DNA of 64,000 nt, taken from Mesorhizobium denitrificans. Lineage in GTDB: Bacteria; Pseudomonadota; Alphaproteobacteria; Rhizobiales; Rhizobiaceae. The translations under genes and the position numbers were made by a program. The stretch spans positions 62,001 to 126,000 of the forward strand of contig NZ_QURN01000010.1 of assembly GCF_003403035.1 (NCBI RefSeq). The letters are read 5' to 3'. The notes below the pieces were generated by a model. The model saw only the letters and a program-made list of their open reading frames with translations. It did no database searches and was not told the origin of the DNA. Each line of letters opens with the position of its first letter. Within the stretch, counting starts at the first letter, position 1. Shown in pieces: positions 35,022 through 44,170 of this stretch.

Positions 35022-35041
35022 TTCAAAAAAACATTTAAAAT
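35022..35041. promoter_or_regulatory. AT-rich site in the puuD/LysR gap
   Basis: The run TTCAAAAAAACATTTAAAAT lies in the 167-base divergent gap between the urate hydroxylase and LysR genes. A similar run (TTCAAAAAGCATTTTCAATT) stands at 41721-41740 in the hiuH-puuE gap. With one base gap they share TTCAAAAA and CATTT. It may be a common regulatory site or plain AT-richness. Confidence 0.3.
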
Positions 35042-35090
35042 AGATGCGCTATAACATTGAGCGGGCCATGGGAATGAGGAGGACGTTCAA

Positions 35091-36011
35091 ATGGCATATT
35101 TAGATAATGTTTCGGTTTTCGTTCGCGTCGTCGAACTCGGCAATCTATCTGCCGCAGGGCGCGATATGCGCATCTCGCCCGCTGTAGCATCCAACAGAAT
35201 CAAGGAGTTGGAGAAGCACCTCGGCGTGCGGCTCTTCAACCGCACCACTCGCCAACTAATGCCTACCGAACATGGCGCGGTGTTTTACGATGGCGCGAAA
35301 AAGGTGATGGATGCAATCGTGGAGGCCGAAGCTGCCGTGTCAGCACTTTCCGGCCAGCCGCGCGGCACAATCCGCGTCACCGCTCCGCTTGGGCTTGGTC
35401 GCCGGTTCATCGCGTCCGGCATCCCGGATTTCCACGACAAATACCCGGACATTCAGGTTCGGCTGCGCCTGTCAGACCACAATGTCGACATTCTGAAAGA
35501 AGGCATCGACGTCGCGTTCCGCCTCGGCATCATCGAGGATTCCAGTCTGCGTATGCGCGGCATCATGCAGTGCGAGCGCGTTCTGGTGGCATCACCAGAA
35601 TATCTGGGCGCACGCGGCGAGCCAAAAACACCGGACGAGTTGATTGAACATCGCCACGACTGCCTGATGCTGCGCTTTCCGGGCACCAAAGAGCACTATT
35701 GGATGCTTCAAACGAAGAATGGCCCATCCAAATATGAAGTCACCGGCCCTTATGATTCAGACGATGGCGACGTGCTGACCAACTGGGCGTTGGGCGGTCG
35801 CGGCATCGTCTCAAAGCCGCGTTTCGAGATCGAATCCTATTTGCGCGAAGGGCAATTGCGGTTGGTCCTGCCGGATTATCCGCCCACGCCGATACAGTTC
35901 GCCGCCGTGTATCCGCACAAAAAACTGCAAGATCCCAAGGTGCGGCTGTTGCTCGATTTCATGGCCGACCGCTGCGAAAAGATGATCCGTGGAGCCCTCG
36001 CTGGCGCATGA
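35091..36011 (+). CDS. LysR-family transcriptional regulator
   Basis: A 306-aa LysR regulator. The winged helix-turn-helix covers residues 1-60 ('LGNLSAAGRDMRISPAVASN', 'RIKELEKHLGVRLFNRTTR'), and the effector domain follows ('GTIRVTAPLGLGRRFIASGI'). AGGAGG is 8 bases before the ATG. It is divergent from the urate hydroxylase-guanine deaminase genes and adjacent to the xanthine dehydrogenase genes, so control of purine breakdown is a reasonable guess; the effector domain belongs to the CrgA-like group and does not give the ligand. Confidence 0.93.
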   Translation: MAYLDNVSVFVRVVELGNLSAAGRDMRISPAVASNRIKELEKHLGVRLFNRTTRQLMPTEHGAVFYDGAKKVMDAIVEAEAAVSALSGQPRGTIRVTAPLGLGRRFIASGIPDFHDKYPDIQVRLRLSDHNVDILKEGIDVAFRLGIIEDSSLRMRGIMQCERVLVASPEYLGARGEPKTPDELIEHRHDCLMLRFPGTKEHYWMLQTKNGPSKYEVTGPYDSDDGDVLTNWALGGRGIVSKPRFEIESYLREGQLRLVLPDYPPTPIQFAAVYPHKKLQDPKVRLLLDFMADRCEKMIRGALAGA

Positions 36012-36117
36012 GAATGGATTGATCAAGCCGTTTTTCGATGAAACCGTTTGCGTTACATTCGCGTTGTTAAATGCGAATAAACTTCAATTCAGTTCTGAAT
36101 TCTTGAGGACAATGCAA

Positions 36118-36603
36118 ATGGCCAAGCTCGAAACCCATAATGATCTGAAATCGAACACGCGCAAAACGGTGATTGATATTCTCAACGCCAGACTGGCCGA
36201 TGCAATCGACCTCGCCCTCATCATCAAGCAGGCGCACTGGAACGTGAAAGGTCCAACCTTCATCGCGGTTCACGAATTGCTTGATCAGCTTCGCAAGGAT
36301 CAGGATGAACACGTCGATACGGTTGCCGAACGCGTAGCTCAGCTTGGCGGCATGGCGCTTGGCACATCGCAATCGGTTGCCAGCCGCACGCCGCTTCCGG
36401 CGTATCCAACCGACATCTCCAAGATCAGCCAGCATCTGGAAGCGCTGGTAGAGCGCTACGCCATGACAGCAAAACTGGTTCGCAAGGCTATCGAAGATTG
36501 CGACGAAGCAGGCGACGCCGACGCTGCGGACATTTTCACCGCTTACTCGCGGTCACTGGATAAGAATCTCTGGTTCCTGGAATCGCATCTGCAGCCGGGC
36601 TGA
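36118..36603 (+). CDS. dps: Dps-like DNA starvation/stationary-phase protection ferritin
   Basis: A 161-aa Dps protein. The ferroxidase ligands sit in 'IIKQAHWNVKGPTFIAVHEL' (two His) and 'QLRKDQDEHVDTVAERVAQL' (Asp and Glu), the normal Dps pattern. It forms dodecamers that bind DNA, oxidise iron with H2O2, and store it. GAGG stands 9 bases before ATG 36118, so I prefer that start to the ATG at 36112. Its 3' end overlaps the end of the xdhC gene on the other strand by 68 bases. Its presence within a purine gene cluster may reflect oxidative stress from xanthine oxidation. Confidence 0.93.
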   Translation: MAKLETHNDLKSNTRKTVIDILNARLADAIDLALIIKQAHWNVKGPTFIAVHELLDQLRKDQDEHVDTVAERVAQLGGMALGTSQSVASRTPLPAYPTDISKISQHLEALVERYAMTAKLVRKAIEDCDEAGDADAADIFTAYSRSLDKNLWFLESHLQPG

Positions 36604-37408
36604 GCGACAGCGCAGTCATAACCTCTGCAGCGGCCAGCGCGGCAATCACCGCTGGCCGCTTATCTTTTACGCTGTCCCCGCCAATCGGCGACACAAGTTG
36701 GCTGAATGCCGCTTCCGTCCCGCCCGCAGTACGCAGATACCAGCTTCGAAACGTCGCCTTCTTGGTTTTCGAGCCGATCATGCCGACATAGGCAGCATCG
36801 GTGCGCTTCAGCGCCTCCGCAACGATCAGAAAATCCAAAGCATGGTCGTGCGTCAGCACAAGGAATGCCGATCCCGCGGGCGCATCGCGTACCGCTTCTT
36901 CGGGCATAGGCGTCAGCCGCGTCTCAATCGTCTTTGGCAAGCCTTTGATTTCTTCGGCGCGCGTTTCAACCACGATCGTCTTCACCGGCAGCAGCGAAAG
37001 CGCCGCCGCCAGGGCGCGGCCCACATGCCCGCCGCCGAACACATAAATATGAGGCAGCGCAGCATCTTCCCGCGCCAATTGCGCTTGCAATTCCTCACGC
37101 ATCGTTGCGTCCATCCGGCTTACCGAAAGCCCGACCCGGCCGCCACAGCACTGGCCGATCTCAGGACCCAGCGGAACGTCGAGCATCACCGCTTCGCCGT
37201 CCAGCGCCAGCAATTCGCGCGCCTTGTCGATGGCCATATATTCGAGTTGCCCGCCACCGATCGTGCCGAAAATCGCGTCGCGCGCGACAAGCATCCACGT
37301 TCCGGCCTCGCGCGGTGTTGAACCCTTGGCGGACGTCACCTGCACCAAGGCCGCGTCGCTGACGCGCTCCAGAAATTCGCTCAGATCTTTTACAAGCGAA
37401 GCCATCAC
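36536..37408 (-). CDS. xdhC: Xanthine dehydrogenase accessory protein XdhC
   Basis: A 290-aa chaperone that binds and delivers the sulfurated molybdenum cofactor to xanthine dehydrogenase. The XdhC N-terminal part has 'VQVTSAKGSTPREAGTWMLV', 'GTIGGGQLEYMAI' and 'PLGPEIGQCCGGRV' (the conserved CCGG); the Rossmann part is 'PHIYVFGGGHVGRALAAALS', and 'AYVGMIGSKTKKATFRSW' closes it. The last 22 codons overlap dps antisense, a tail beyond the usual length. Follows xdhB by 18 bases, so it is in the same operon. Confidence 0.92.
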   Translation of the reverse strand: MMASLVKDLSEFLERVSDAALVQVTSAKGSTPREAGTWMLVARDAIFGTIGGGQLEYMAIDKARELLALDGEAVMLDVPLGPEIGQCCGGRVGLSVSRMDATMREELQAQLAREDAALPHIYVFGGGHVGRALAAALSLLPVKTIVVETRAEEIKGLPKTIETRLTPMPEEAVRDAPAGSAFLVLTHDHALDFLIVAEALKRTDAAYVGMIGSKTKKATFRSWYLRTAGGTEAAFSQLVSPIGGDSVKDKRPAVIAALAAAEVMTALSLSPAADAIPGTRDSYPVTASKR

Positions 37409-37426
37409 ACCATCATAGCACGAAGT

Positions 37427-39766
37427 TCATCGCGCCGCCTTCAACCGCTCAATTGCCATCAGAACACGCTCCGGCGTGGCAGGCGCGTCAAGCTGCGGAT
37501 GTAGCTTGTGGTCAGCCACACTCGCAACAGCGTCGGTCAGCGCGTGATAAACCGCCATGCCCAGCATGAAGGGGGGCTCGCCCACGGCCTTTGATTTATA
37601 CACCGTATTTTCGCGGTTCTCCGACCAGTCAGCCAGCGTCACATTGAATATCTTAGGACGATCCGAAGCCAGCGGGATCTTGTAGGTCGACGGCGCAAAA
37701 GTGCGCAGCCTACCCTTTGCATCCCACCACAATTCTTCTGTCGTCAGCCAGCCCATGCCTTGAATGAACGCGCCTTCGATCTGTCCAAGGTCGAGTGCCT
37801 TGTTCAGCGAACGCCCCGTCTCGTGGAGAATATCAACGCGCTCGACCATATATTCGCCGGTCAGCACATCGACTGAAACCTCGGCACACGCCGCGCCATA
37901 GGCATAATAATAAAATGGACGCCCCTGCCCCTTTGCGCGATCCCAGTGAATTTTCGGCGTCTTGTAAAAGCCCGCCGCTGAAAGCTGGATGCGCGCGAAA
38001 TAGGCGAGCTTTATCAGCTCCCCAAACGGAATTTCCTGATTGCCGATCCGCACGCGGTTCGGCAGGAAAACGACCTGATCCTTCTCGACATTCCACTTTT
38101 CGGCAGCGAAATCGATCAGCCGCGCCTTGATCTGTCGCGCGCCGTCCTGCGCAGCCATGCCATTCAAATCAGCACCTGATGACGCCGCCGTCGCGGAGGT
38201 GTTCGGCACCTTGCCGGTCGTGGTGGCTGTAATCTTCACCTGATCGATGTCGATCTGGAATTCTTCGGCCACAACCTGCGCTACCTTGGTGTTGAGACCT
38301 TGCCCCATCTCCGTGCCGCCGTGGTTCAAATGCACCGAGCCGTCCGTGTAGACATGCACCAGCGCGCCCGCCTGATTGTAGTGCGTAGCGGTGAATGAGA
38401 TGCCAAATTTCACTGGCGTTATTGCCAGCCCGCGCTTGATGAACCGGCTATTATTGTTGAACGCGCGGATTTCTCGCCGCCGCCCGTCATAGTCGGCGCT
38501 CTGTTCCAGCTCATCGAATATACGGTGAATAATATTGTCTTCGACGGTCTGGTGATACGGCGTCACATTCCTGTCGGTGGTGCCGTAGAAGTTCTTGCGG
38601 CGTATCTCCAGCGGGTCTTTGCCCGTCGCAAAAGCCACTTCATCGATGATCCGCTCGGCACCAATCATGCCCTGCGGTCCACCGAACCCACGAAACGCCG
38701 TATTCGACACCGTATTGGTATAAAACGGCGCAGAAACCGCCTTCACCGCCGGATAAAAATAAGCGTTGTCGCAGTGGAACAGCGCGCGGTCCGTCACAGG
38801 TCCAGACAGATCCGATGAAAACCCGCAGCGCGCGCCATATGTAAACTCGACGCCCAGAATATTGCCTTCATCATCGAAGCCGATTTCGTAGTCGATCAGG
38901 AAGTCATGCCGCTTGCCGGTGGCGGTCATATCGTCATCGCGATCCGGACGAATCTTCACCGCGCGGCCCAGCTTCTTGGCTGCAATCGCAGCCAGCGCCG
39001 CAAACTGGTTGCCCTGAGTTTCCTTGCCGCCAAAACCGCCACCCATGCGGCGAATCTCGATTGTCACGGCATGGCTCGGCACGCCAAGCGCATGACCAAC
39101 CATGTGCTGCACTTCGCTCGGATGCTGCGTAGAGCAATAGATGGTTACGTCGCCATCTTCTCCCGGAACCGCCATGGAAATCTGGCCCTCCAGATAGAAA
39201 TGGTCCTGCCCGCCATTGCGCACCTGCCCTTTGAGACGGCGCGGCGCTTTGCGTATGGCTTCCGCCGCATCGCCGCGCGTCAGCGTCAGGTTCGGCGTAA
39301 CGAGCTTGTCCTTCTCGACATCCAGCCCGCCAATGTCCACGACAAACGGCAGTTCTTCATATTCGATTTTCGCCAGCTTGCAGGCTCGCCGCGCCTGTTC
39401 GCGCGTTTGCGCAATCACGCAGAAAATCGGCTGCCCATAAAACTGCACGACACCTTCGGCCAGCACCGGCTCGTCATGGCGACCGGTTGGCGAAATGTCA
39501 TTGACGCCCGGCACATCCTTTGCCGTCAGCACATCGACCACGCCGGGCGCGGTCCGCACCGCAGCAAGATCGATCTTCACCATCTTGCCATGCGCAACAG
39601 TCGAGAGGCCGAGGCAACCATGCAGCGTGCCGCGCGGTTCCGGCATGTCGTCAATATAGATCGCCTCGCCGGTCACATGCTTATGCGCGGAATCATGCCG
39701 CTGGTCGGTATGCACCCCGCCCGCAATTTTCGTGGCCTTCACACTTGGCTGGTGAGCAGTCATCAC
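37427..39766 (-). CDS. xdhB: Xanthine dehydrogenase molybdopterin subunit XdhB
   Basis: A 779-aa molybdenum hydroxylase subunit. Cofactor motifs are 'IRRMGGGFGGKETQG', 'NTAFRGFGGPQGMIGAE', and 'KAVGEPPFMLGMAVYHAL' with the catalytic Glu. N-terminal 'DQRHDSAHKHVTGEAIYIDD' and C-terminal 'PATPERVLMAIERLKAA' are the usual ends of this type. With XdhA it oxidises hypoxanthine and xanthine to urate, and NAD is the acceptor. It overlaps xdhA by 4 bases. Confidence 0.95.
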   Translation of the reverse strand: MMTAHQPSVKATKIAGGVHTDQRHDSAHKHVTGEAIYIDDMPEPRGTLHGCLGLSTVAHGKMVKIDLAAVRTAPGVVDVLTAKDVPGVNDISPTGRHDEPVLAEGVVQFYGQPIFCVIAQTREQARRACKLAKIEYEELPFVVDIGGLDVEKDKLVTPNLTLTRGDAAEAIRKAPRRLKGQVRNGGQDHFYLEGQISMAVPGEDGDVTIYCSTQHPSEVQHMVGHALGVPSHAVTIEIRRMGGGFGGKETQGNQFAALAAIAAKKLGRAVKIRPDRDDDMTATGKRHDFLIDYEIGFDDEGNILGVEFTYGARCGFSSDLSGPVTDRALFHCDNAYFYPAVKAVSAPFYTNTVSNTAFRGFGGPQGMIGAERIIDEVAFATGKDPLEIRRKNFYGTTDRNVTPYHQTVEDNIIHRIFDELEQSADYDGRRREIRAFNNNSRFIKRGLAITPVKFGISFTATHYNQAGALVHVYTDGSVHLNHGGTEMGQGLNTKVAQVVAEEFQIDIDQVKITATTTGKVPNTSATAASSGADLNGMAAQDGARQIKARLIDFAAEKWNVEKDQVVFLPNRVRIGNQEIPFGELIKLAYFARIQLSAAGFYKTPKIHWDRAKGQGRPFYYYAYGAACAEVSVDVLTGEYMVERVDILHETGRSLNKALDLGQIEGAFIQGMGWLTTEELWWDAKGRLRTFAPSTYKIPLASDRPKIFNVTLADWSENRENTVYKSKAVGEPPFMLGMAVYHALTDAVASVADHKLHPQLDAPATPERVLMAIERLKAAR

Positions 39767-41235
39767 GCGGCCCTCGAAACTTGGATCGGCGCCTTGGTGC
39801 CGGTCGTTTCTGCATAAAACCGCACGAGCAAGTTGCGTGCGGCCAATGCGCGATAATCCGCCGTCGCGCGCATATCGGTCAGCGGTGCAAAATCCTTGGC
39901 AAACTCACCAAGCGCGGCTTCAACCGTCGCCTCATTCCACGGCTTGCCCAAAAGTGCGGCCTCAACCGCGCTTGCCCGTTTCGGGGTCGCGGCCATGCCG
40001 CCATAAGCAATCCGCACCTCCTTCACGACACCGCCCTTCACCTCGATCAGAAACGCGCCAAGCGTGGAGGTAATATCTTCATCGCGGCGTTTCGACACTT
40101 TGTAAATCGCAAAATGCGTGCCCTTCTTCGGCACCGGCACATGCACCGCTTCCACGAATTCACCGGGCGCGCGGTCCTGCTTGCCATAGGCGATAAAATA
40201 ATCCTGCAGCGAAATTGTCCGGCGCTTTTTGCCTCGCCGCAGCGTCAGCGATGCACCGAGTGCAATGAGCGGTGGCGGCGTATCACCGATCGGCGAACCG
40301 TTGGCGATATTCCCGCCGATCGTCCCCATATTGCGCACCTGTTCGCCACCGATCCGATTGATCAAGGTTCCGAGCGGAGGAATGCGTTTCGCCAGCGTTT
40401 CAAACGCTTCCGTATAGGTCACACCAGCGCCGATAGTTACGACGCCCTTCTCCTCGCTTATGGATTTCAACTCCTCCAGCCCGGCTATGAACACCACCGG
40501 CGCAATATCGCGCATATGCTTCGTTACCCACAGCCCGACGTCCGTTGAGCCTGCAACCACCGTTGCGGTTGGCTCGTCATTCAGCAGCTTCGCAAAATCA
40601 TCGACGCTGGCTGGAACGACCAGCCGATCCTTACCCGAGCCAATCTCGACGCGCACGCCATCGCGCATGGCCGTCAGCCGCGCGACCACTGCATTGCGCT
40701 CGGCCAGCAGCGGGTCTTTCGAAGCCCTGCCATAGTCCGAGATGGCATGCGCTGCGCGAACAATTGCCTCGTAGCCGGTGCAGCGGCAGAGATTGCCCTG
40801 CAATGCCTTTTCAATCGCGGCATCTGTAGGGTTCGGCTCGCGCATCCGCAAACCGTAGAGCGACATCACAAAGCCTGGCGTACAGAAACCGCATTGCGAA
40901 CCGTGGAAATCCACCATCGCCCGCTGCACAGGATGCAGCCGACCATCCGAACTTTTGAGGTGCTCGACCGTCACTACATGCGTACCATCCAGCGATCCGA
41001 CAAACCGGATACACGCATTGACGCTTTCGTAGATCAGCTTGCCCGCGAGAAACCGCCCCACCAGTACCGTACACGCGCCGCAATCGCCCTCTGCGCAGCC
41101 CTCTTTGGTGCCGCGCAAATTTTGCCGCAGGCGTAGATAATCGAGCAGTGTTTCATCCGGCGCGACATCACGCAGCGCGACTTCCTCGCCGTTTAGCAGG
41201 AAGCGGATTTCCGACCTGGGTTGTGCCTTGGCCAT
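39763..41235 (-). CDS. xdhA: Xanthine dehydrogenase iron-sulfur/FAD subunit XdhA
   Basis: A 490-aa subunit. Two [2Fe-2S] clusters are visible: the ferredoxin type in 'CAEGDCGACTVLVG' and 'NACIRFVGS', the helical type in 'CGFCTPGFVMSLYGL' and 'LCRCTGYEAIVRAA'. The FAD domain begins at about 200 ('TATVVAGSTDVGLWVTKHM') and has the 'IGGEQVRNMGTIGGNIANGS' loop. It takes electrons from XdhB to NAD. It is the first gene of the xdhABC operon; a 42-base gap separates it from the hiuH gene upstream, so hiuH may be in the same transcript. Confidence 0.95.
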   Translation of the reverse strand: MAKAQPRSEIRFLLNGEEVALRDVAPDETLLDYLRLRQNLRGTKEGCAEGDCGACTVLVGRFLAGKLIYESVNACIRFVGSLDGTHVVTVEHLKSSDGRLHPVQRAMVDFHGSQCGFCTPGFVMSLYGLRMREPNPTDAAIEKALQGNLCRCTGYEAIVRAAHAISDYGRASKDPLLAERNAVVARLTAMRDGVRVEIGSGKDRLVVPASVDDFAKLLNDEPTATVVAGSTDVGLWVTKHMRDIAPVVFIAGLEELKSISEEKGVVTIGAGVTYTEAFETLAKRIPPLGTLINRIGGEQVRNMGTIGGNIANGSPIGDTPPPLIALGASLTLRRGKKRRTISLQDYFIAYGKQDRAPGEFVEAVHVPVPKKGTHFAIYKVSKRRDEDITSTLGAFLIEVKGGVVKEVRIAYGGMAATPKRASAVEAALLGKPWNEATVEAALGEFAKDFAPLTDMRATADYRALAARNLLVRFYAETTGTKAPIQVSRAA

Positions 41236-41277
41236 TTTCCATCAACCCCTGAATGTTGGTTTGATTGCTTTCAACTC

Positions 41278-41643
41278 TCAACTCCCGCGATATGTCGAAT
41301 AGCTATAGGGCGAGATGAGCAGCGGCACATGGTAGTGCTTGTCCTCGGCCATGCCGAAGCGTAGAGGCACTTGATCCAAAAACGCTGGCTCAGGCAATTT
41401 CTGCCCGGAAGCACGCAGATAATCACCGGCAAAGAAAACCAGCTCATAAACGCCCGTCGCGAAACTCTTGCCTTCGAGCAGCGGCGCATCAACGCGCCCA
41501 TCCGCATTGGTCACGACCTCCAGCATCTTGTGGTGCGAGTTCCCGCTCACCTTATAAAGCGCGATCTTCAGCCCCGCTGCGGGCACACCCAGCGCCGTAT
41601 CGAGAACATGGGTTGTCAGTTTTCCGCTCTTGCCTTCAGCCAT
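41278..41643 (-). CDS. hiuH: 5-hydroxyisourate hydrolase
   Basis: A 121-aa transthyretin-related enzyme that opens 5-hydroxyisourate to OHCU, the step after urate hydroxylase. The three family sites are present: 'LTTHVLDTALGVPA' with the catalytic His, 'GRVDAPLLEG', and the terminal YSTYRGS tetrad that marks true hydrolases rather than transthyretin. It precedes the xdh genes on the same strand, with a shared promoter region opposite the PuuE-UraD gene. Confidence 0.95.
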   Translation of the reverse strand: MAEGKSGKLTTHVLDTALGVPAAGLKIALYKVSGNSHHKMLEVVTNADGRVDAPLLEGKSFATGVYELVFFAGDYLRASGQKLPEPAFLDQVPLRFGMAEDKHYHVPLLISPYSYSTYRGS

Positions 41644-41660
41644 ATTCCCCTAGCCACCTT

Positions 41661-41740
41661 TTTGATGGTCAAACTTCCGTCGATTAAAGACCAATGCACA
41701 ATAGGCCGGAAGCTCTTCACTTCAAAAAGCATTTTCAATT
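41661..41740. promoter_or_regulatory. Regulatory elements in the hiuH/puuE-uraD gap
   Basis: The 223-base divergent gap holds TTTGA-TGG-TCAAA (41661-41673), an interrupted palindrome 18-30 bases before the hiuH start, and CAAAAAGCATTTT (41723-41735), 13 bases identical to the core of the CGNR operator at 14672-14703. Either may bind the regulator of the purine genes. Confidence 0.35.
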
Positions 41741-41866
41741 TTTTTAGGGGGAATATTCCAAACTCGCCACGTTATTGTTGAAGAAGATGAGGCTATCAAG
41801 CTGTTGAAAGCCGTTGCGCACTCATATGATAAGAGCAACACAGCGGCAGCGATCAGCGGAGACCAT

Positions 41867-43300
41867 ATGCGTTACGTTCGTGACATGCGCGGCTACGGCC
41901 AGAACCCACCCGATCCGAAATGGCCGGGCGGCGCTCATGTGGCCGTGCAATTCGTGCTGAACTATGAGGAAGGCGGCGAAAACTGCATTCTTCATGGCGA
42001 CACTGCCTCCGAAGCGTTTCTTTCGGAAATTGTGGGCGCCGCGCCGTGGCTCGGCCTGCGCCACTGGAACATGGAATCGATCTACGAATATGGCGCGCGC
42101 GCTGGTTTCTGGCGCCTGCACCGCATGTTCACGCAAGCCAATGTTCCCGTCACGATCTACGGCGTCGCCTCCGCGCTCGCCCGCTCGCCGGATCAGGTGG
42201 CAGCCATGCAGCAGGCAGGCTGGGAAATCGCCTCGCACGGCCTGAAATGGATCGACTATCGCGAAACCTCGATGGAAAACGAGCGCCGCGACCTGCAGGA
42301 AGCAATTCGCCTGCACACCGAAGTCACTGGCGAGCGCCCAACCGGCTGGTATACGGGCCGCACATCGGTCAACACGGTGCGCCTTGTCGCGGAGGAAGGC
42401 GGCTTCACCTATCTCTCAGACACATATGATGACGATCTGCCCTACTGGCTCGACCATGACGGCCACGGCAATGCCATCTCGCCGCAACTGGTGATTCCCT
42501 ACACACTCGACGCCAACGACATGCGCTTTGCCACACCACAAGGGTTCAACACCGGCGAGCAATTCTACACCTACCTGAAGGATTCGTTCGACACGCTTTA
42601 TGCCGAAGGCAAGGCAGGCCGCCCGGCAATGATGAGCGTCGGTTTACACTGCCGCCTGGTCGGTCGCCCCGGTCGTGCCGCTGCGCTCAAGCGTTTCATT
42701 GATTATTTCCAATCACACGACAAGGTCTGGATTCCGCGCCGCATAGACATCGCGCGCCACTGGCAAGAAAATTACCCTTACAAAGCTCCGGCACTTCGCC
42801 CCTCCCGTATGGCGAAGGACGAATTCGTCAGCGCTTTCGGCGGCATATTCGAACATTCGCCTTGGATTGCCGAACGCGCCTACGGCTTGGAACTCGGCCC
42901 CGCTATGGACAGCGCCGGCGGGCTGCACAATGCGCTATGCCGCGTCTTTCGTTCCGCTGCAGAACAGGAGCGGCTTGGCGTTCTCACCGCTCACCCGGAT
43001 CTTGCCGGCAAGCTCGCGCAGGCCAAGCGCCTCACCACCGAATCCACATCGGAACAGGCCAGCGCAGGACTAGATGCGCTCACCGACGCGGAGCGCGAGA
43101 CGTTCACACGGCTCAACGCTGAATATGTCGCCAAATTCGGCTTTCCGTTCATCATCGCCGTTCGCGACAACACCAAAACGAGCATTCTTGAGGCGTTCAA
43201 CAAGCGCCTCGCAAACAGTCGAGACGAAGAGTTTGCGACCGCCTGCAAGCAGGTCGAGCGCATCGCATGGTATCGGCTGAAAGACCTTTTGCCCGCATGA
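41867..43300 (+). CDS. PuuE allantoinase fused to OHCU decarboxylase (UraD)
   Basis: A 477-aa two-domain enzyme. Residues 1 to about 305 are a polysaccharide-deacetylase-like PuuE allantoinase ('VAVQFVLNYEEGGENCILHG', 'GWEIASHGLKWIDYRET', 'TGERPTGWYTGRTSVN'). From about 310 to the end is an OHCU decarboxylase ('FVSAFGGIFEHSPWIAERAY', 'LTAHPDLAGKLAQA', 'KFGFPFIIAVRD'). So two consecutive steps, OHCU to S-allantoin to allantoate, are on one chain. ATG at 41867 follows GGAGA by 4 bases; a TTG at 41804 adds 21 residues without a site. The next gene overlaps by ATGA. Confidence 0.93.
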   Translation: MRYVRDMRGYGQNPPDPKWPGGAHVAVQFVLNYEEGGENCILHGDTASEAFLSEIVGAAPWLGLRHWNMESIYEYGARAGFWRLHRMFTQANVPVTIYGVASALARSPDQVAAMQQAGWEIASHGLKWIDYRETSMENERRDLQEAIRLHTEVTGERPTGWYTGRTSVNTVRLVAEEGGFTYLSDTYDDDLPYWLDHDGHGNAISPQLVIPYTLDANDMRFATPQGFNTGEQFYTYLKDSFDTLYAEGKAGRPAMMSVGLHCRLVGRPGRAAALKRFIDYFQSHDKVWIPRRIDIARHWQENYPYKAPALRPSRMAKDEFVSAFGGIFEHSPWIAERAYGLELGPAMDSAGGLHNALCRVFRSAAEQERLGVLTAHPDLAGKLAQAKRLTTESTSEQASAGLDALTDAERETFTRLNAEYVAKFGFPFIIAVRDNTKTSILEAFNKRLANSRDEEFATACKQVERIAWYRLKDLLPA

Positions 43301-44154
43301 CACAGAAACAGGGACAGCGGATGAAACTTCGCAATTATTACGCGCCGCAGGGCGGCCTGCCGCCGCAGACGGACCTCATCACCGATCGTGCCGTGTTTAC
43401 GGAAGCCTATGCGGTTATTCCCCGTCGTGAATTTTCCGACATCGTCACCAGCTATCTGCCGCATTGGGACAAGACCCGCCTCTGGATCATCGCGCGCCCG
43501 CTCTCCGGCTTCGCGGAAACCTTCTCCCAATACATTATGGAGGTTCAGCCCGGTGGCGGCAGTGACAAACCCGAACCGGATACGGATGCCGAGGGCGTTC
43601 TATTCGTCGTAGACGGCGTTGTTTCGCTTGTTATTGAGGGCGAACAGTATGATCTCGCACCCGGCGGCTATGCGTATCTCCCGCCCTCGCAGCACTGGAA
43701 GCTGCGCAATCGCTCCGACGAGCCTGCCCGTTTCCACTGGATTCGCAAGGCATATGAATATGTTGAAGGGCTGGAAGCGCCGGACCCATTGGTTCTCAAC
43801 GAGCAAGATATAGAACCCATCGCGATGCCCGACACTGATGGCAGATGGGCAACCACACGCTTCGTCGATCCTGCCGATTTGCGCCATGATATGCACGTCA
43901 CAATCGTCACGTTCCAGCCGGGCGGCATAATTCCCTTCCCGGAAACGCACGTCATGGAACACGGCCTGTATGTGCTTGAAGGCAAAGCAGTCTACCGGCT
44001 CAACAATGACTGGGTTGAAGTCGAAGCTGGCGATTTCATGTGGCTGCGCGCTTTCTGTCCGCAGGCTTGCTATGCGGGCGGCCCCGGTCCCTTCCGCTAC
44101 CTGCTTTATAAAGACGTCAACCGCCACCCACGCCTCGGTTATTTCCTGCGATGA
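43297..44154 (+). CDS. (S)-ureidoglycine aminohydrolase (bicupin)
   Basis: A 285-aa bicupin that converts (S)-ureidoglycine to ureidoglycolate and ammonia. Cupin 1 is around 'FSQYIMEVQPGGGSDKPEPD', cupin 2 around 'VTFQPGGIIPFPETHVMEHG' with metal-binding His/Glu, and 'GDFMWLRAFCPQACYAGG' near the end is usual for this enzyme. The start overlaps the PuuE-UraD stop (ATGA); an ATG at 43321 with AGGG 7 bases before it is an alternative. The next gene, allA, begins 16 bases after the stop. Confidence 0.92.
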   Translation: MTQKQGQRMKLRNYYAPQGGLPPQTDLITDRAVFTEAYAVIPRREFSDIVTSYLPHWDKTRLWIIARPLSGFAETFSQYIMEVQPGGGSDKPEPDTDAEGVLFVVDGVVSLVIEGEQYDLAPGGYAYLPPSQHWKLRNRSDEPARFHWIRKAYEYVEGLEAPDPLVLNEQDIEPIAMPDTDGRWATTRFVDPADLRHDMHVTIVTFQPGGIIPFPETHVMEHGLYVLEGKAVYRLNNDWVEVEAGDFMWLRAFCPQACYAGGPGPFRYLLYKDVNRHPRLGYFLR

Positions 44155-44170
44155 TGAGGGGTATCTGGCA

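Noticed and set aside
39520-40548. A 342-codon frame opposite xdhAB
   Set aside because: It crosses the end of one certain gene and the beginning of another and has no domain.
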